Origin: Rhizobium sp. R634
GTDB lineage: Bacteria > Pseudomonadota > Alphaproteobacteria > Rhizobiales > Rhizobiaceae
Direction: 5' to 3'
Assembly (NCBI RefSeq): GCF_002211305.1
Contig: NZ_LOKW01000011.1
Span: 26,661 to 90,660, forward strand
Length of the DNA stretch: 64,000 nucleotides
The position numbers were made by a program, and so were the translations under genes. Position 1 is the stretch's first letter; the number at the start of each line of letters is the position of its first letter. The notes under the pieces are model-generated. The model did no database searches, was not told the origin of the DNA, and was given only the letters and a program-made list of their open reading frames with translations. Positions 27,845 through 36,817 of this stretch are shown here, piece by piece.

Positions 27845-27876
27845 CGTCAGGCAAAGCATTTCAATCAGTGCGGAGC

Positions 27877-28836
27877 CTATTCCGCCCATTCCGCATCGGC
27901 TGTGAAGGCGATCGTCAGCCAGCGATTGGCGCTTTCATCTCCAATTGCTTCGCCGATCTCGTCCCTGAGCGCGTCCCATTCCTCCACGCTCTTCGGAGGA
28001 AGCCCTTCGGGGACGATGAAGTAGAGCTCGATCTGCATTGCCCGGCCGACCTGGGCAACATAGGCGCGATGCGAGAGGAAGCCGAGACGGCGAACGGTTT
28101 CCATGGCAACGCGGTCGACATGTTCCTGGAGGTCGACGGGAGCAATCAGCAGAATTTCGGTGAGTGCCTTCCAGACGGTGCCGATCGGAAGCGGGATCAT
28201 GACCAGGCAGACCAGCGCCAGAACCGCAGGGTCCATATAGCTGGCAACCCACGCGACCGGCGTCGCCTGCACGGCCATGCCGATCAGAAATGCAATCAGC
28301 AGGGCCAGTGCGATGGCGCCGGACATGATCCAGGCCTTGATGTCGAGCGAGACGAAATCAGATTTGATGCGGGCGTTCAGCCTGATGCCAAGGAATGCCA
28401 TGATGGCGCAGACAAGCAGGGTCGACGCGGAATAGGCGACCGCCATGCCGAACTGCAGCTCATGGCCGCCGTTCAGGATGCTGATGATCGCGCTGATCAG
28501 CGCATAGACGGCGACCGCCATCAGCAGGCAGCCATTGAGCATCAGCACGATAGGTTCCAGATGCCAGAAGCCCATGGTAAAGCGGTTTCGGATCCTGCCG
28601 GATTTCGCGTCGCTCTGCGTCGATTTGACGATGAGGCTGGAAACCCCGAGCGCAAGACCGGTCATGGCCGCATCGGCCAGCGAATAAACGCCGTCGAAGG
28701 CGATCGAAAACGAGCCGGAAAGGATGCCGAAGACAACGCCGAGCGTTGCGACCACGACCGTCGCTGCGATCGAGACCCTGAGAAATCCCTGCTCGCCCAA
28801 CATCCCCGCCCCGCCTCCGACATCAGACACTCTCAT
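27877..28836 (-). CDS. Cation diffusion facilitator-like membrane protein
   Basis: A 319-residue protein with about six helices, then a cytoplasmic C-terminal domain (about 220-319) of ferredoxin-like CDF type. The second-helix motif GSFSIAFDGVYSLADAAMT fits the family, with aspartates at the expected spacing. The fifth helix, where CDF transporters carry HxxxD, reads SLDIKAWIMSGAIAL, so the canonical metal ligands seem absent. It may move a different ion or be a divergent exporter. It lies upstream of the adiA promoter region on the same strand, 143 bases away, and is probably a separate transcript. Confidence 0.8.
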   Translation of the reverse strand: MRVSDVGGGAGMLGEQGFLRVSIAATVVVATLGVVFGILSGSFSIAFDGVYSLADAAMTGLALGVSSLIVKSTQSDAKSGRIRNRFTMGFWHLEPIVLMLNGCLLMAVAVYALISAIISILNGGHELQFGMAVAYSASTLLVCAIMAFLGIRLNARIKSDFVSLDIKAWIMSGAIALALLIAFLIGMAVQATPVAWVASYMDPAVLALVCLVMIPLPIGTVWKALTEILLIAPVDLQEHVDRVAMETVRRLGFLSHRAYVAQVGRAMQIELYFIVPEGLPPKSVEEWDALRDEIGEAIGDESANRWLTIAFTADAEWAE

Positions 28837-29003
28837 CGTTTTATGCTGATCGTGAAGGTGAAACGAGATCTGAATGGAGTGAGGCCGCTTTTATTTCTTG
28901 CTGGCCGCAGTCGGCCTGCGGCAGCAGGGCGACCATCCTGTCGGTTATCGGGAGCGGCCGCCCGGCCTGCCTCAGCCTGAAATCTGCCTGGCGCAGATCC
29001 TGG

Positions 29004-29363
29004 TCATTTCGTGTAGAAGGTCATGTTGCCGTTGCGTGCCCGCGAAACCCATTCGATGTCGTTCGCGGTAAGCTTCTTGGTCTTGAGCTGAGCCGTAAGC
29101 CATTTGTTCGCCCGAACCGCATCTCTGATGGCTTTGACATGCTCTTCGCTTCCCGGTTGGGGGTGTGAGCCGGTCTCCGAAAAACCTGCCATCCGATAGC
29201 TGACGATCGTGAATCGTCTGTCGTGATAAGTCCGCACCGCCTCAGGCAGATTCTCGCTCCAGTTCATTCTGCGATATTCGCGTCTCGTCTGCTGGGCCTC
29301 GACCGGCGCAGTTCCGGTGACGGCAGTCAACACGGCAAGTCCAATGATCATGGCCATCTTCAT
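29004..29363 (-). CDS. Exported hypothetical protein, 119 residues
   Basis: The product begins with a signal peptide (MKMAMIIGLAVLTAVTGTAPVEA, cleavage after about residue 23) and continues as a small basic periplasmic protein (RREYRRMNWSENLPEAV; TANDIEWVSRARNGNMTFYTK). I do not recognise the family. ATG 29363 is chosen to begin the signal peptide; ATG 29357 is also possible. It is divergent from the AdiC-like antiporter, and the FNR/FixK box at 29431-29444 is at a suitable distance (centre about 74 bases upstream) to control this gene. Confidence 0.65.
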   Translation of the reverse strand: MKMAMIIGLAVLTAVTGTAPVEAQQTRREYRRMNWSENLPEAVRTYHDRRFTIVSYRMAGFSETGSHPQPGSEEHVKAIRDAVRANKWLTAQLKTKKLTANDIEWVSRARNGNMTFYTK

Positions 29364-29430
29364 CGCTCTAACTCCCGAGAACAAAATGATATTCGGCCGT
29401 GGAGGATAACTCATGCGTCGGCGTCAGGCA

Positions 29431-29444
29431 TTGAGCACGATCAA
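29431..29444. promoter_or_regulatory. FNR/FixK-like box between the exported protein and the AdiC-like antiporter
   Basis: TTGAGCACGATCAA matches TTGAT-N4-ATCAA at nine of ten positions. It lies between divergent genes: 68 bases from the start at 29363 and 140 bases from the start at 29584, so either or both may be controlled. Confidence 0.6.
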
Positions 29445-29583
29445 TGCCGTTCAAACAATAGCGGCGTCCCCACTACGCATTGAACCGGATTGCGGCGTCT
29501 TTTCTTTGGGAGGAAGATTGCGCCCGGCAGCCGATCGCCGAGGCGATATCAGCATCGGAAAAGGCGTCTTTCGGGAGGGGGCC

Positions 29584-30942
29584 ATGACAACGTCGCCAAA
29601 TGGCAAGAGTTTGGGACTTGCCGCCTGCACCGCCATCGTGGTCGGAAATATGGTGGGGTCGGGCTTTTATCTTTCGCCGGCCGCGGTCGCGCCCTACGGC
29701 AACCTCGCGATCATCGTCTGGATCCTCATGGGTGCGGGCGCGATCTGCCTCGGCCTCACCTTTGCGCGCCTGGCAAGCCTCGTGCCTGCCGTCGGCGGTC
29801 CCTACGCCTATACGAGGCTCGCCTATGGCGATTTCGCCGGCTTTCTGATTGCCTGGGGCTACTGGATTTCCATCTGGACGTCGCTGCCGGTCATCGCCAT
29901 TGCCTTTGCCGGCGTGATGGTCGATCTCTTCCCCGCGCTCGGCAATCGCTTCGCCGCGACGATGCTGACGCTTGGGGTGATCTGGGCGATCGTGCTCGTC
30001 AATCTCCGCGGCGTTCATGCGGCGGGCCTCTTTGCCCAGGTCACCACCTACGCCAAGCTTCTCCCCTTCGGCGCCGTCGCCATCATCGGCCTCTTCTTCA
30101 TCGACACGTCCCATTTCTCCGAATTCAATCCAAGCGGCCAGCCGCTGCTGCAGTCGATCGCAACGCTCGCGCCGCTGACGATGTTTGCCTATCTCGGGCT
30201 GGAATCGGCAACCGTGCCCGCAGGCGATGTCGAAAACGCGGAGCGGACCATCCCGCGCTCGACCGTCCTTGGAATCTCAATCGCCGCGGTGCTCTACGTG
30301 CTCGGCACCATCGTGGTGATGGGCCTCGTGCCGCGCGAGCAGCTTGTTCGCTCGGTCGCGCCCTTCTCCGAGGCAGCCGGCATGATGTGGGGGCGCGGCG
30401 GCGAGCTGGCGATCTCGATCGCCGTCCTGGTCTCCTCGATCGGGGCCTTGAACGGCTGGACCCTGCTGATGGGGCAAGTGCCGATGGCCGCTGCCCGGGA
30501 TGGGCTGTTTCCTCCGCTTTTCGCGCGGCTCTCTTCCCGTGGCGTACCGGCTCTGGGCATGATCGTCTCGGCTTTGTTCGCGACCCTGCTGGTTCTCGCT
30601 CAGGCTGTCGGGGCCGAAGGATTCGCCGCAGCCTATCGGCTGATGGTCGGGCTGAGCACGATGGCCGCCGTCGTTCCCTACGCCTTCTGCTCACTGGCCG
30701 GCACTCTTGTGGCCGGCGTGACGCTCGGGCGGATGCCGCGCGTTAGCGCCATCGAACTGATCGCTTTCGTTTTTGCGATCTTCACCCTCTATGGCTCAGG
30801 CGCGGAGCCGGTGCTCTACGGGCTGGTGCTGCTGATGCTCGGGATCCCCGTCTACGTCTGGCAAAGGCGAAACGCAGCGCCCGCAGTCGAACGTCAGAAG
30901 ACGTCAGGGGCCGCGGCAACGCACCCGGCCGTGTCGGGATAG
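29584..30942 (+). CDS. Arginine/agmatine antiporter-like APC transporter
   Basis: A 452-residue APC exchanger with about twelve helices. It resembles AdiC: IVVGNMVGSGFYLSPAAV in the first helix, GGPYAYTRLAYGDFAGFL, YLGLESATVPAGDVENAERT (AdiC has a similar ESASVAAGVVKNPKR) and GALNGWTLLMGQVPMAA with the gating tryptophan. It probably exchanges external arginine for agmatine or ornithine, serving adiA or the arc pathway; ArcD-type arginine/ornithine exchange cannot be excluded. GGGAGGGGG precedes ATG 29584. It converges on arcC with 25 bases between the stops. Confidence 0.82.
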   Translation: MTTSPNGKSLGLAACTAIVVGNMVGSGFYLSPAAVAPYGNLAIIVWILMGAGAICLGLTFARLASLVPAVGGPYAYTRLAYGDFAGFLIAWGYWISIWTSLPVIAIAFAGVMVDLFPALGNRFAATMLTLGVIWAIVLVNLRGVHAAGLFAQVTTYAKLLPFGAVAIIGLFFIDTSHFSEFNPSGQPLLQSIATLAPLTMFAYLGLESATVPAGDVENAERTIPRSTVLGISIAAVLYVLGTIVVMGLVPREQLVRSVAPFSEAAGMMWGRGGELAISIAVLVSSIGALNGWTLLMGQVPMAAARDGLFPPLFARLSSRGVPALGMIVSALFATLLVLAQAVGAEGFAAAYRLMVGLSTMAAVVPYAFCSLAGTLVAGVTLGRMPRVSAIELIAFVFAIFTLYGSGAEPVLYGLVLLMLGIPVYVWQRRNAAPAVERQKTSGAAATHPAVSG

Positions 30943-30967
30943 GCAGGCTCGAAGGGCCGGACGGGGT

Positions 30968-31906
30968 TCAGGCGTGCCAGCTCAGGCCGGCAAAGCTCTC
31001 GCTGATGATTGTTCCGCGCTCGCCGCGCGCCATTCCCGCGATGTCGGCAAGGGCTCCGATCGCAGCGGTCCTGCCGCCCATGCGCGCAAAATGGCAGGCG
31101 GCATCGACCTTCGGGCCCATTGATCCGGCCGGGAAGGAAAACTGCTTGAAATCGTCGGGACGGGCCCGATGGATCGCCTTCTGAGACGGCTTGCCCCAGT
31201 CGGTGCAGACGGCCTCGGCATCCGTCGCCATGATCAGGAGATCGGCGTAAAGCTCGCGCGCCAGAAGCTCCGAGCACAGATCTTTGTCGATCACGGCTTC
31301 GACGCCGATCAGCTTCCGGTCGGCGCCCTTTTCGTACATCGTCGGAATGCCGCCGCCGCCCGCACAGATGACGATCGTACGCTGCTCCAGCAGCCAGCGC
31401 ACCGGACGGATCTCGAAGATGCGCTTCGGCGCCGGCGAGGCGACGACGCGCCGCCACTTTTCACCGTCCTGCTTGAAAACCCAGCCCTTTTCCGTGCGGA
31501 TCCGATCCGCCTCCGCCTGGTCGTAGACCGGACCGACGAACTTGGTGGGGTTCTGGAAGCCGGGATCGGCGGCATCGACTTCGACCATGGTCAGCAGCGT
31601 CGCCAAAGGCTGCTCGAACGGCAGGAGATTGCCGAGCTCCTGTTCCAGCATGTAGCCGATCATGCCTTCGGTCTCGGCGCCGAGAACGTCGAGCGGGTAG
31701 GCTTCCTCGGGTTTGTAGGCTGCCCCCTGGAGCGCGAGCAGTCCGACCTGCGGGCCGTTGCCGTGGGTGACGACGATCTCATGTTCGGCAGCCAAGGGCG
31801 CGATCGCCTGAGCCGCGATGCGCGCATTCCGTCTCTGGGTATCGGCCGTCATGGCTTCCCCGCGCCGGAGAAGCGCATTGCCGCCGAGCGCTATGACCAC
31901 ACGCAT
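30968..31906 (-). CDS. arcC: Carbamate kinase
   Basis: A 312-residue amino-acid-kinase-fold enzyme starting [17 protein letters not shown], with [23 protein letters not shown] and [14 protein letters not shown]. It transfers phosphate from carbamoyl-phosphate to ADP, the ATP-forming last step of the arginine deiminase pathway. It is the third gene of arcABC; its ATG follows the arcB stop by one base, with GGGAG inside the end of arcB. Confidence 0.96.
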   Translation of the reverse strand: MRVVIALGGNALLRRGEAMTADTQRRNARIAAQAIAPLAAEHEIVVTHGNGPQVGLLALQGAAYKPEEAYPLDVLGAETEGMIGYMLEQELGNLLPFEQPLATLLTMVEVDAADPGFQNPTKFVGPVYDQAEADRIRTEKGWVFKQDGEKWRRVVASPAPKRIFEIRPVRWLLEQRTIVICAGGGGIPTMYEKGADRKLIGVEAVIDKDLCSELLARELYADLLIMATDAEAVCTDWGKPSQKAIHRARPDDFKQFSFPAGSMGPKVDAACHFARMGGRTAAIGALADIAGMARGERGTIISESFAGLSWHA

Positions 31907-31907
31907 G

Positions 31908-32912
31908 TTAATCTCCCAAGGTAGCGACGAGCAGGGCCTTGATCGTATGCAAGCGATTTTCCGCCTGCTCAAAAGCGACATTGGCCTCGGATTCGAAGAC
32001 GTCGTTGGTCACTTCGAGACCGTTCTCCATGCCGTAATCTTCGGCGATCTGCTTGCCGAGCGTGGTTTCGGTATCGTGGAACGCCGGCAGGCAATGCATG
32101 AACTTGGTCTGCCGGTTGCCGGTCGCCCTCATCAGGTCCTGGTTGACTTGATAGGGAGTGAGCAATTTGATGCGTTCGCGCCAGACATCCTTCGGCTCGC
32201 CCATCGAAACCCAGACGTCGGTGTGGATGAAATCGACGTCCTTGACCGCCTCTCTGGGATCTTCGGTCACCAGCAGCCGCGCGCCCGAGGCCTCCTGCAA
32301 ATCCTTGGCGATCTTCATGTATTCTTCCGAAGGCCACAGCGATCTCGGCCCGCAGATACGCACATCCATTCCGAGCAGGCAGCCGACGATCAGCAGCGAA
32401 TGGCCCATGTTGGAGCGGGTGTCTCCGACATAGGCATATTTGATTTCAGCGATCGGCTTGTCGCTATGTTCGCGCATCGTCATGACGTCGGCGATCATCT
32501 GCGTCGGATGATATTCATCCGTCAGGCCGTTATAGACGGGCACCCCGGCGTATTTTGCCAGCGTCTCCACGCCTTTCTGCGCGGAGCCGCGATACTCGAT
32601 CGCATCATACATGCGCCCCAGCACCCGCGCCGTATCCTTGAAGGATTCCTTGTGCCCGATCTGCGAGCCGGACGGATCGAGATAGGTCACGTTGGCGCCC
32701 TGGTCCGAGCAGGCGACTTCGAAAGCGCATCTCGTCCGCGTCGAGGTTTTCTCGAAGATCAGGCAGATTTCCTTGCCTTTCAGGTGCTCCTGCTCGGTGC
32801 GAGCATATTTCGCCCGCTTTAAGTCGCGGGCGAGGTCGAGGAGATAGCGGAATTCCCGCGGTGTATAATCCTGCACGGTCAGAAGCGAGCGATTGCGCAG
32901 ATTGAAGCTCAT
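31908..32912 (-). CDS. arcB: Ornithine carbamoyltransferase, catabolic
   Basis: A 334-residue transcarbamylase with the carbamoyl-phosphate motif [13 protein letters not shown] (about residues 54-66), [20 protein letters not shown] and the ornithine loop HCLPAFHD. In the arc pathway it phosphorolyses citrulline to ornithine and carbamoyl-phosphate. Its place between arcA and arcC, and its length like catabolic OTCs, indicate the degradative enzyme rather than anabolic ArgF. ATG 32912 begins the conserved [11 protein letters not shown]. It lies 38 bases after arcA. Confidence 0.95.
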   Translation of the reverse strand: MSFNLRNRSLLTVQDYTPREFRYLLDLARDLKRAKYARTEQEHLKGKEICLIFEKTSTRTRCAFEVACSDQGANVTYLDPSGSQIGHKESFKDTARVLGRMYDAIEYRGSAQKGVETLAKYAGVPVYNGLTDEYHPTQMIADVMTMREHSDKPIAEIKYAYVGDTRSNMGHSLLIVGCLLGMDVRICGPRSLWPSEEYMKIAKDLQEASGARLLVTEDPREAVKDVDFIHTDVWVSMGEPKDVWRERIKLLTPYQVNQDLMRATGNRQTKFMHCLPAFHDTETTLGKQIAEDYGMENGLEVTNDVFESEANVAFEQAENRLHTIKALLVATLGD

Positions 32913-32950
32913 GGTCTTGCTCCGTCGGTCCGGTTCGTGAGTGTGAAACG

Positions 32951-34180
32951 TCAGTAAGCGGGCTCGCGCCAGATGGGGCATGTCATGCAATGCCCGCCAC
33001 CACGGCCGCGGCCGAGTTCGGAGCCGCGAATGGTGATGACCTCGATCCCCGCCTTGCGCAGAAGCGTATTCGTGTAGGTGTTGCGGTCGTAGGCGACGAC
33101 GACGCCGGGCTCGAGTGCCACGACATTGTTGCCGTCGTCCCATTGTTCGCGCTCGGCCTGGTAGGAATTGCCGCCGGTTTCGACGGTGCGCAATTGCGCC
33201 AGGTCGAGCGCCTCGGCGACGACATCGAGCATCGGCCGATTTTCAGGGTGAATCTCGAAGGTGCCGTCGTCGTCCTTCGGATACATGCTGTAGCAGCGGA
33301 CCTGATCGACGACCTCGGCAAACAGGGTGACGACATCGCGATCGCAGAAGCTGAAAACGGTGTCGAGGTGCATTGCCGCCCGGCTCTTCGGCATCAGGCA
33401 GCCGATCACCCTCTTTGCCGCCTTGCTCCTGAACAGGGCCTGCGCCACCTGGCCGACCGCCTGATAGGTGGTGCGCTCGCCCATGCCGATCAGGACGGTG
33501 CCGTTGCCGATCGGCATGACGTCGCCGCCCTCCATCGAAGCATTGGCGAACGGCTGGTCTGAATCGCCCCACCAGATCTGGAAATCGCCGCCGAGGAAGG
33601 TCGGATGAAACTTGTAGATCGCACGCTGGATCAGCGTCTCGGCGCGTCGTGCCGGCCAGAACATCGGGTTGCAGGTCACGCCGCCGTAAATCCAGCAGGA
33701 GGGGTCGCGCTGGAACAGCGTGTTCGGGATCGGCGGGATGACGAAATCCGTCTCCGGCAAAGCGCTGAGCATCAGCGACTTTGCCTTGACCTCAGGCAGG
33801 TCGGCGATTGCGATGCCGCCGATCATGAAAGCGGCGAGCTGAACGGCCGGCATTTCATCGAGCCATGGCCGGATCGCCTCGGCGATCTGCGAACCGAGCA
33901 CGTTCGGCGTGATGCGCCGATCCAACACGAAATCGCGCGCCTGCTTGTTGGAGAGGGTTTGCCCCAGCAGGTCGTGGAGCTCGAGAACCTCGACGCCTCT
34001 TTCCTGCATCTTCAGCACAAAATCATAGTGATCCTTCTGGGCCTCATGCACCCAGAGGACGTCGTCGAAAAGCAGATCATGGCAATTGGCAGGCGTCAGG
34101 CGCTGATGAGCCAGAGATGGACGGCAAACCATAACGGTTCTCAGCTTTCCAACCTCAGAATGGACACCGAAACCACGCAT
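32951..34180 (-). CDS. arcA: Arginine deiminase
   Basis: A 409-residue guanidino-group hydrolase that converts arginine to citrulline and ammonia. Motifs are [32 protein letters not shown], the His-containing [10 protein letters not shown] and the catalytic cysteine in [13 protein letters not shown] near the C-terminus. GGAGGAC precedes ATG 34180. It heads arcABC. A partial FNR/FixK box at 34279-34292 lies about 100 bases upstream, at nearly the same distance as the perfect box upstream of adiA. Oxygen-limited expression would agree with what is known of the R. etli arc genes. Confidence 0.96.
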   Translation of the reverse strand: MRGFGVHSEVGKLRTVMVCRPSLAHQRLTPANCHDLLFDDVLWVHEAQKDHYDFVLKMQERGVEVLELHDLLGQTLSNKQARDFVLDRRITPNVLGSQIAEAIRPWLDEMPAVQLAAFMIGGIAIADLPEVKAKSLMLSALPETDFVIPPIPNTLFQRDPSCWIYGGVTCNPMFWPARRAETLIQRAIYKFHPTFLGGDFQIWWGDSDQPFANASMEGGDVMPIGNGTVLIGMGERTTYQAVGQVAQALFRSKAAKRVIGCLMPKSRAAMHLDTVFSFCDRDVVTLFAEVVDQVRCYSMYPKDDDGTFEIHPENRPMLDVVAEALDLAQLRTVETGGNSYQAEREQWDDGNNVVALEPGVVVAYDRNTYTNTLLRKAGIEVITIRGSELGRGRGGGHCMTCPIWREPAY

Positions 34181-34278
34181 GCCGTCCTCCCTCCGAGCCT
34201 CCGGTGGCGGGCGCGCCGCCGGCTCTTTGAACACGCTCGCCTGCCTGGCAGACTATTTGGGCCGACCGTCACATGTCA

Positions 34279-34292
34279 TTGATTGCAGACAA
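34279..34292. promoter_or_regulatory. Partial FNR/FixK box upstream of arcA
   Basis: TTGATTGCAGACAA matches TTGAT-N4-ATCAA at eight of ten positions and shares its first nine bases with the perfect site at 27831. The centre is about 105 bases before the arcA start, giving the same geometry as at adiA. Confidence 0.5.
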
Positions 34293-34319
34293 GGTGCGCT
34301 GCAGCATTTGCAGTTCTGC

Positions 34320-34526
34320 TCAACGAAGATCGGGCGCATCGCCTCGAACCCTCTGCCAGGCGCGCCAATGGGTCGGGTGGACGTCCAGGATCTCGCCGGT
34401 CAGGGCGTTGACCCATCCGCCAGGCATACGCCGGCAGGGAAAGACAAGGGCATGGACGCCTTCGTCGTCGATGACGGCGATCTCTATGTCCTCCTCGAAC
34501 GGAGCTTCGACGACCAACAGCCACAT
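34320..34526 (-). CDS. Small hypothetical protein, 68 residues
   Basis: ATG 34526 follows GGGAAGG at a distance of about seven bases. The product starts MWLLVVEAPFEEDIEIAVI and contains GGWVNALTGEILDVHPTHWR, which looks like a compact folded domain rather than random translation. No signal peptide or membrane helix follows the start. It is upstream of arcA on the same strand, ending 28 bases before the putative FNR box of arcA. I do not recognise the family. Confidence 0.5.
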   Translation of the reverse strand: MWLLVVEAPFEEDIEIAVIDDEGVHALVFPCRRMPGGWVNALTGEILDVHPTHWRAWQRVRGDAPDLR

Positions 34527-34965
34527 CACCGAACCTTCCCGACGATGCACGAGCGTCGACCGGCGGGAGGCCACTATTTCCTCGGCCGGCGTAGTTTTCC
34601 TGCCAGCGCTTCTACGGACGTCGCAGTGACTTCCGTAGTGCCCTGCCTTCGTTTCAAACGACGGCGCCACGCTCCCCAACAGCGGTCGCGCCATTTTATA
34701 GGCCGTGGAGAACCTGTGGATCTCCGCTGCGACCCAGATTAGCTGAACAACGGACGAACGGCATTGAGCCGGATCAATGGCAACGAGGCGGAGCCAATCG
34801 CTTGTTTTGTCTGGCCTTCGGCAGCTCGGGCCGGGCTGAAAGACCGATAGAGTCTACGCGATACTACTCCGATCACCCATCCAAAGATGGTAATATCGCG
34901 CCACTGTTGAGACGGAAAGGCAGTCGAGACACTGAACGATATCTCAAGGGGCGGAGGAGACCATC
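34527..34965. other. Intergenic space with promoter elements for the FixL-like kinase
   Basis: About 440 bases between the 68-residue protein and the kinase gene. It holds an FNR/FixK-like site at 34764-34777. The rest shows no supported gene; open frames here have no good start signals. Confidence 0.5.
34764..34777. promoter_or_regulatory. FNR/FixK-like box upstream of the FixL-like kinase
   Basis: TTGAGCCGGATCAA matches TTGAT-N4-ATCAA at nine of ten positions, the same variant half-site (TTGAG) as at 29431. It lies about 190 bases before the kinase start and 238 bases before the divergent small gene. Confidence 0.5.
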
Positions 34966-36213
34966 ATGTCCATCAAGATGGAGGCGCCGCATGTTGCTGG
35001 TTATAGTTCCATTGTTTCAAGCCTAGCGGGTCGAGCCTCGTTCACCGGGCAGCGGACGGCGAGCCGGAAACGCCTGCGCGTTTTGCCTGAGGGAGAGAAC
35101 GTGCCTGGAATGGACAGTATCCGGCAACTTTATGAGCACCTGCCGGACGCGGTGTTCTTCATGGCCGCCGACAATAGGGTTTCGGCCTGCAACAGAGCTG
35201 CGGTGGCCTTGTTCGGTTATGAAGAAGGCGAATTGCTCGGCCGCAAGATCGATCTCGTCTGGTCTCCGACGCCGGATGTTCAGCTTAAGGGACGCTGGGC
35301 AGACCAGGGCGTACTGTGTGCCGGTATCGCGATGACCAAGAGCGGCGCCCGCTTTCCGGTTGCCCTGACCGTCATCCGGGAACCAGGCGAGAAAGAAACC
35401 TTCACTGCAGCGGTCTTCGAGGACTTCCGGACCGAGCGCGAAACATTGCAGCAGGTGCAGGAGCTTCGCAGCGAGCTGGCCCGGCTCGCACGAATAGCCG
35501 CGCTTGGAGAAATGACTTCGACCTTGGCGCACGAACTTTCCCAGCCGCTGACTTCGATCGGCGCATATGCGGAGGGCTGCGGGCGTCTTATGGAGAACGA
35601 TCGCAACGGGTGCCACGCGGAGCTTCGCGAAGCCCTGTCGAAAATTACCCAGCACGTTTTGTGGGCAGGAGCGATCGTCCAGAACATCCGCGAATTCGCA
35701 AAGCGCGGCGCCGACGAGAAAAGACCGGAAGCGATGCATGCGCTGATCCATGAGGCGACGCCCCTCGCCCTGGCGGGCTCCCGAGGCCAGGGGCTTCATA
35801 CCGATTTCCAGTTCGACGCGGAGCGGGACATCGTGTCGGTCGACCGTATCCAGATCCTCCAGGTGCTGACAAATCTTCTTCGTAATGCAGTTGAGGCAAC
35901 CGACGGCACGAAATTCCCCCATATTTCGATCCGCACCAGAATCGACGATTTCTCCCATCTTGTCGTCGACGTGTCCGACAATGGCTGCGGGATCGCCGCG
36001 GAGATCGAAGAGGCGCTGTTTCGTCCTTTCGTGACCACGAAACCTCACGGCCTCGGCATGGGTCTGGCATTGTCCAAGCGCATTGTCGAAGCGCATGGAG
36101 GCCGGATAAGCGCCCGCAGGGGACCGCAGGACGGTTCAACCCTCACATTTTCTCTTCCGCTGGTGGAGACCACAGCCAATGGCGAACGATCTTACGATCC
36201 ATCTCGTCGATGA
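34966..36213 (+). CDS. FixL-like PAS sensor histidine kinase without apparent heme ligand
   Basis: A 415-residue soluble kinase: one PAS domain (about 50-155), a linker, a HisKA box TLAHELSQPLTSIGAYAEG with His189, and an ATPase domain with NLLRNAVEA, DNGCGI and GLGMGLALSKRIVE. The linker and kinase follow FixL (ELRSELARLARIAALGEM). In FixL a helix-F histidine binds heme; the corresponding segment here, TPDVQLKGRWADQG, has none, so oxygen sensing through heme is unlikely. GGAGGAGA precedes ATG 34966. It overlaps the FixJ-like gene by 35 bases, so the two form one signalling pair next to arcABC. Confidence 0.85.
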   Translation: MSIKMEAPHVAGYSSIVSSLAGRASFTGQRTASRKRLRVLPEGENVPGMDSIRQLYEHLPDAVFFMAADNRVSACNRAAVALFGYEEGELLGRKIDLVWSPTPDVQLKGRWADQGVLCAGIAMTKSGARFPVALTVIREPGEKETFTAAVFEDFRTERETLQQVQELRSELARLARIAALGEMTSTLAHELSQPLTSIGAYAEGCGRLMENDRNGCHAELREALSKITQHVLWAGAIVQNIREFAKRGADEKRPEAMHALIHEATPLALAGSRGQGLHTDFQFDAERDIVSVDRIQILQVLTNLLRNAVEATDGTKFPHISIRTRIDDFSHLVVDVSDNGCGIAAEIEEALFRPFVTTKPHGLGMGLALSKRIVEAHGGRISARRGPQDGSTLTFSLPLVETTANGERSYDPSRR

Positions 36214-36811
36214 CGAGGAACCACTCAGGCGCGCATTGACGTTCCTGCTGGTGTCGGCAGGCTTTGCCGTTCGTGCACACAGCTGCGCAAGAGCGTTTCT
36301 GGACCTTCTGCCTCTTTCGGGACGCAACTGCCTCGTGACGGACCTGCGGATGCCCGATATCGACGGCATCGAATTGCTCCGGCAGATGCACCGGTTCAAC
36401 ATGGAGATCCCCGCAATCGTCATCACCGGCCAGGGCGATGTCGCCGCGGCCGTGCAGGCAATGAAGGCCGGGGCCTTCGACTTTCTGGAAAAGCCGCTAA
36501 GGGATGACGCGCTGATTGCCGCCATCAACGGGGCGGTGGGGCAGAGGCGGGCCGGCAGAGCCATTGCCAGCTCCGAGAAGGTTGCGGCGCGGCTTCAGCA
36601 GCTCACCGAGCGCGAACATCAGGTTCTGGCGGGCGTGCTTGATGGTTTACAGAACAAGATGATCGCCTATCATCTCGGCATCAGCGTGCGCACGGTGGAA
36701 GTCCATCGCGCCAATGTGATGGCCAAGATGGACGCGCGCAATCTGGCGGAACTCATGCGAATGGCCATTACCCTCGACGCCGCGGCACAATCCTTGGAAA
36801 TACAGCTATGA
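36179..36811 (+). CDS. FixJ-like response regulator
   Basis: A 210-residue regulator with a receiver domain (phospho-acceptor Asp55 in LVTDLRMPDIDG, Lys in DFLEKPL) and a C-terminal LuxR-type helix-turn-helix (LTEREHQVLAGVLDGLQNKM, then LGISVRTVEVHRANVMAKM). Overall it resembles FixJ. It overlaps the kinase gene and is probably its cognate partner. Targets may include the arc or adi promoters or the FixK-like gene at 37938, which is inference by analogy to the FixLJ-FixK cascade. Confidence 0.88.
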   Translation: MANDLTIHLVDDEEPLRRALTFLLVSAGFAVRAHSCARAFLDLLPLSGRNCLVTDLRMPDIDGIELLRQMHRFNMEIPAIVITGQGDVAAAVQAMKAGAFDFLEKPLRDDALIAAINGAVGQRRAGRAIASSEKVAARLQQLTEREHQVLAGVLDGLQNKMIAYHLGISVRTVEVHRANVMAKMDARNLAELMRMAITLDAAAQSLEIQL

Positions 36812-36817
36812 CGGCGA

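Noticed and set aside
28912..28930. Hairpin GCCGCAG-TCGGC-CTGCGGC downstream of the exported protein gene at 29004-29363
   Set aside because: The stem is good but no T-run follows on the minus strand and the distance from the stop is over 70 bases, so I did not call a terminator.
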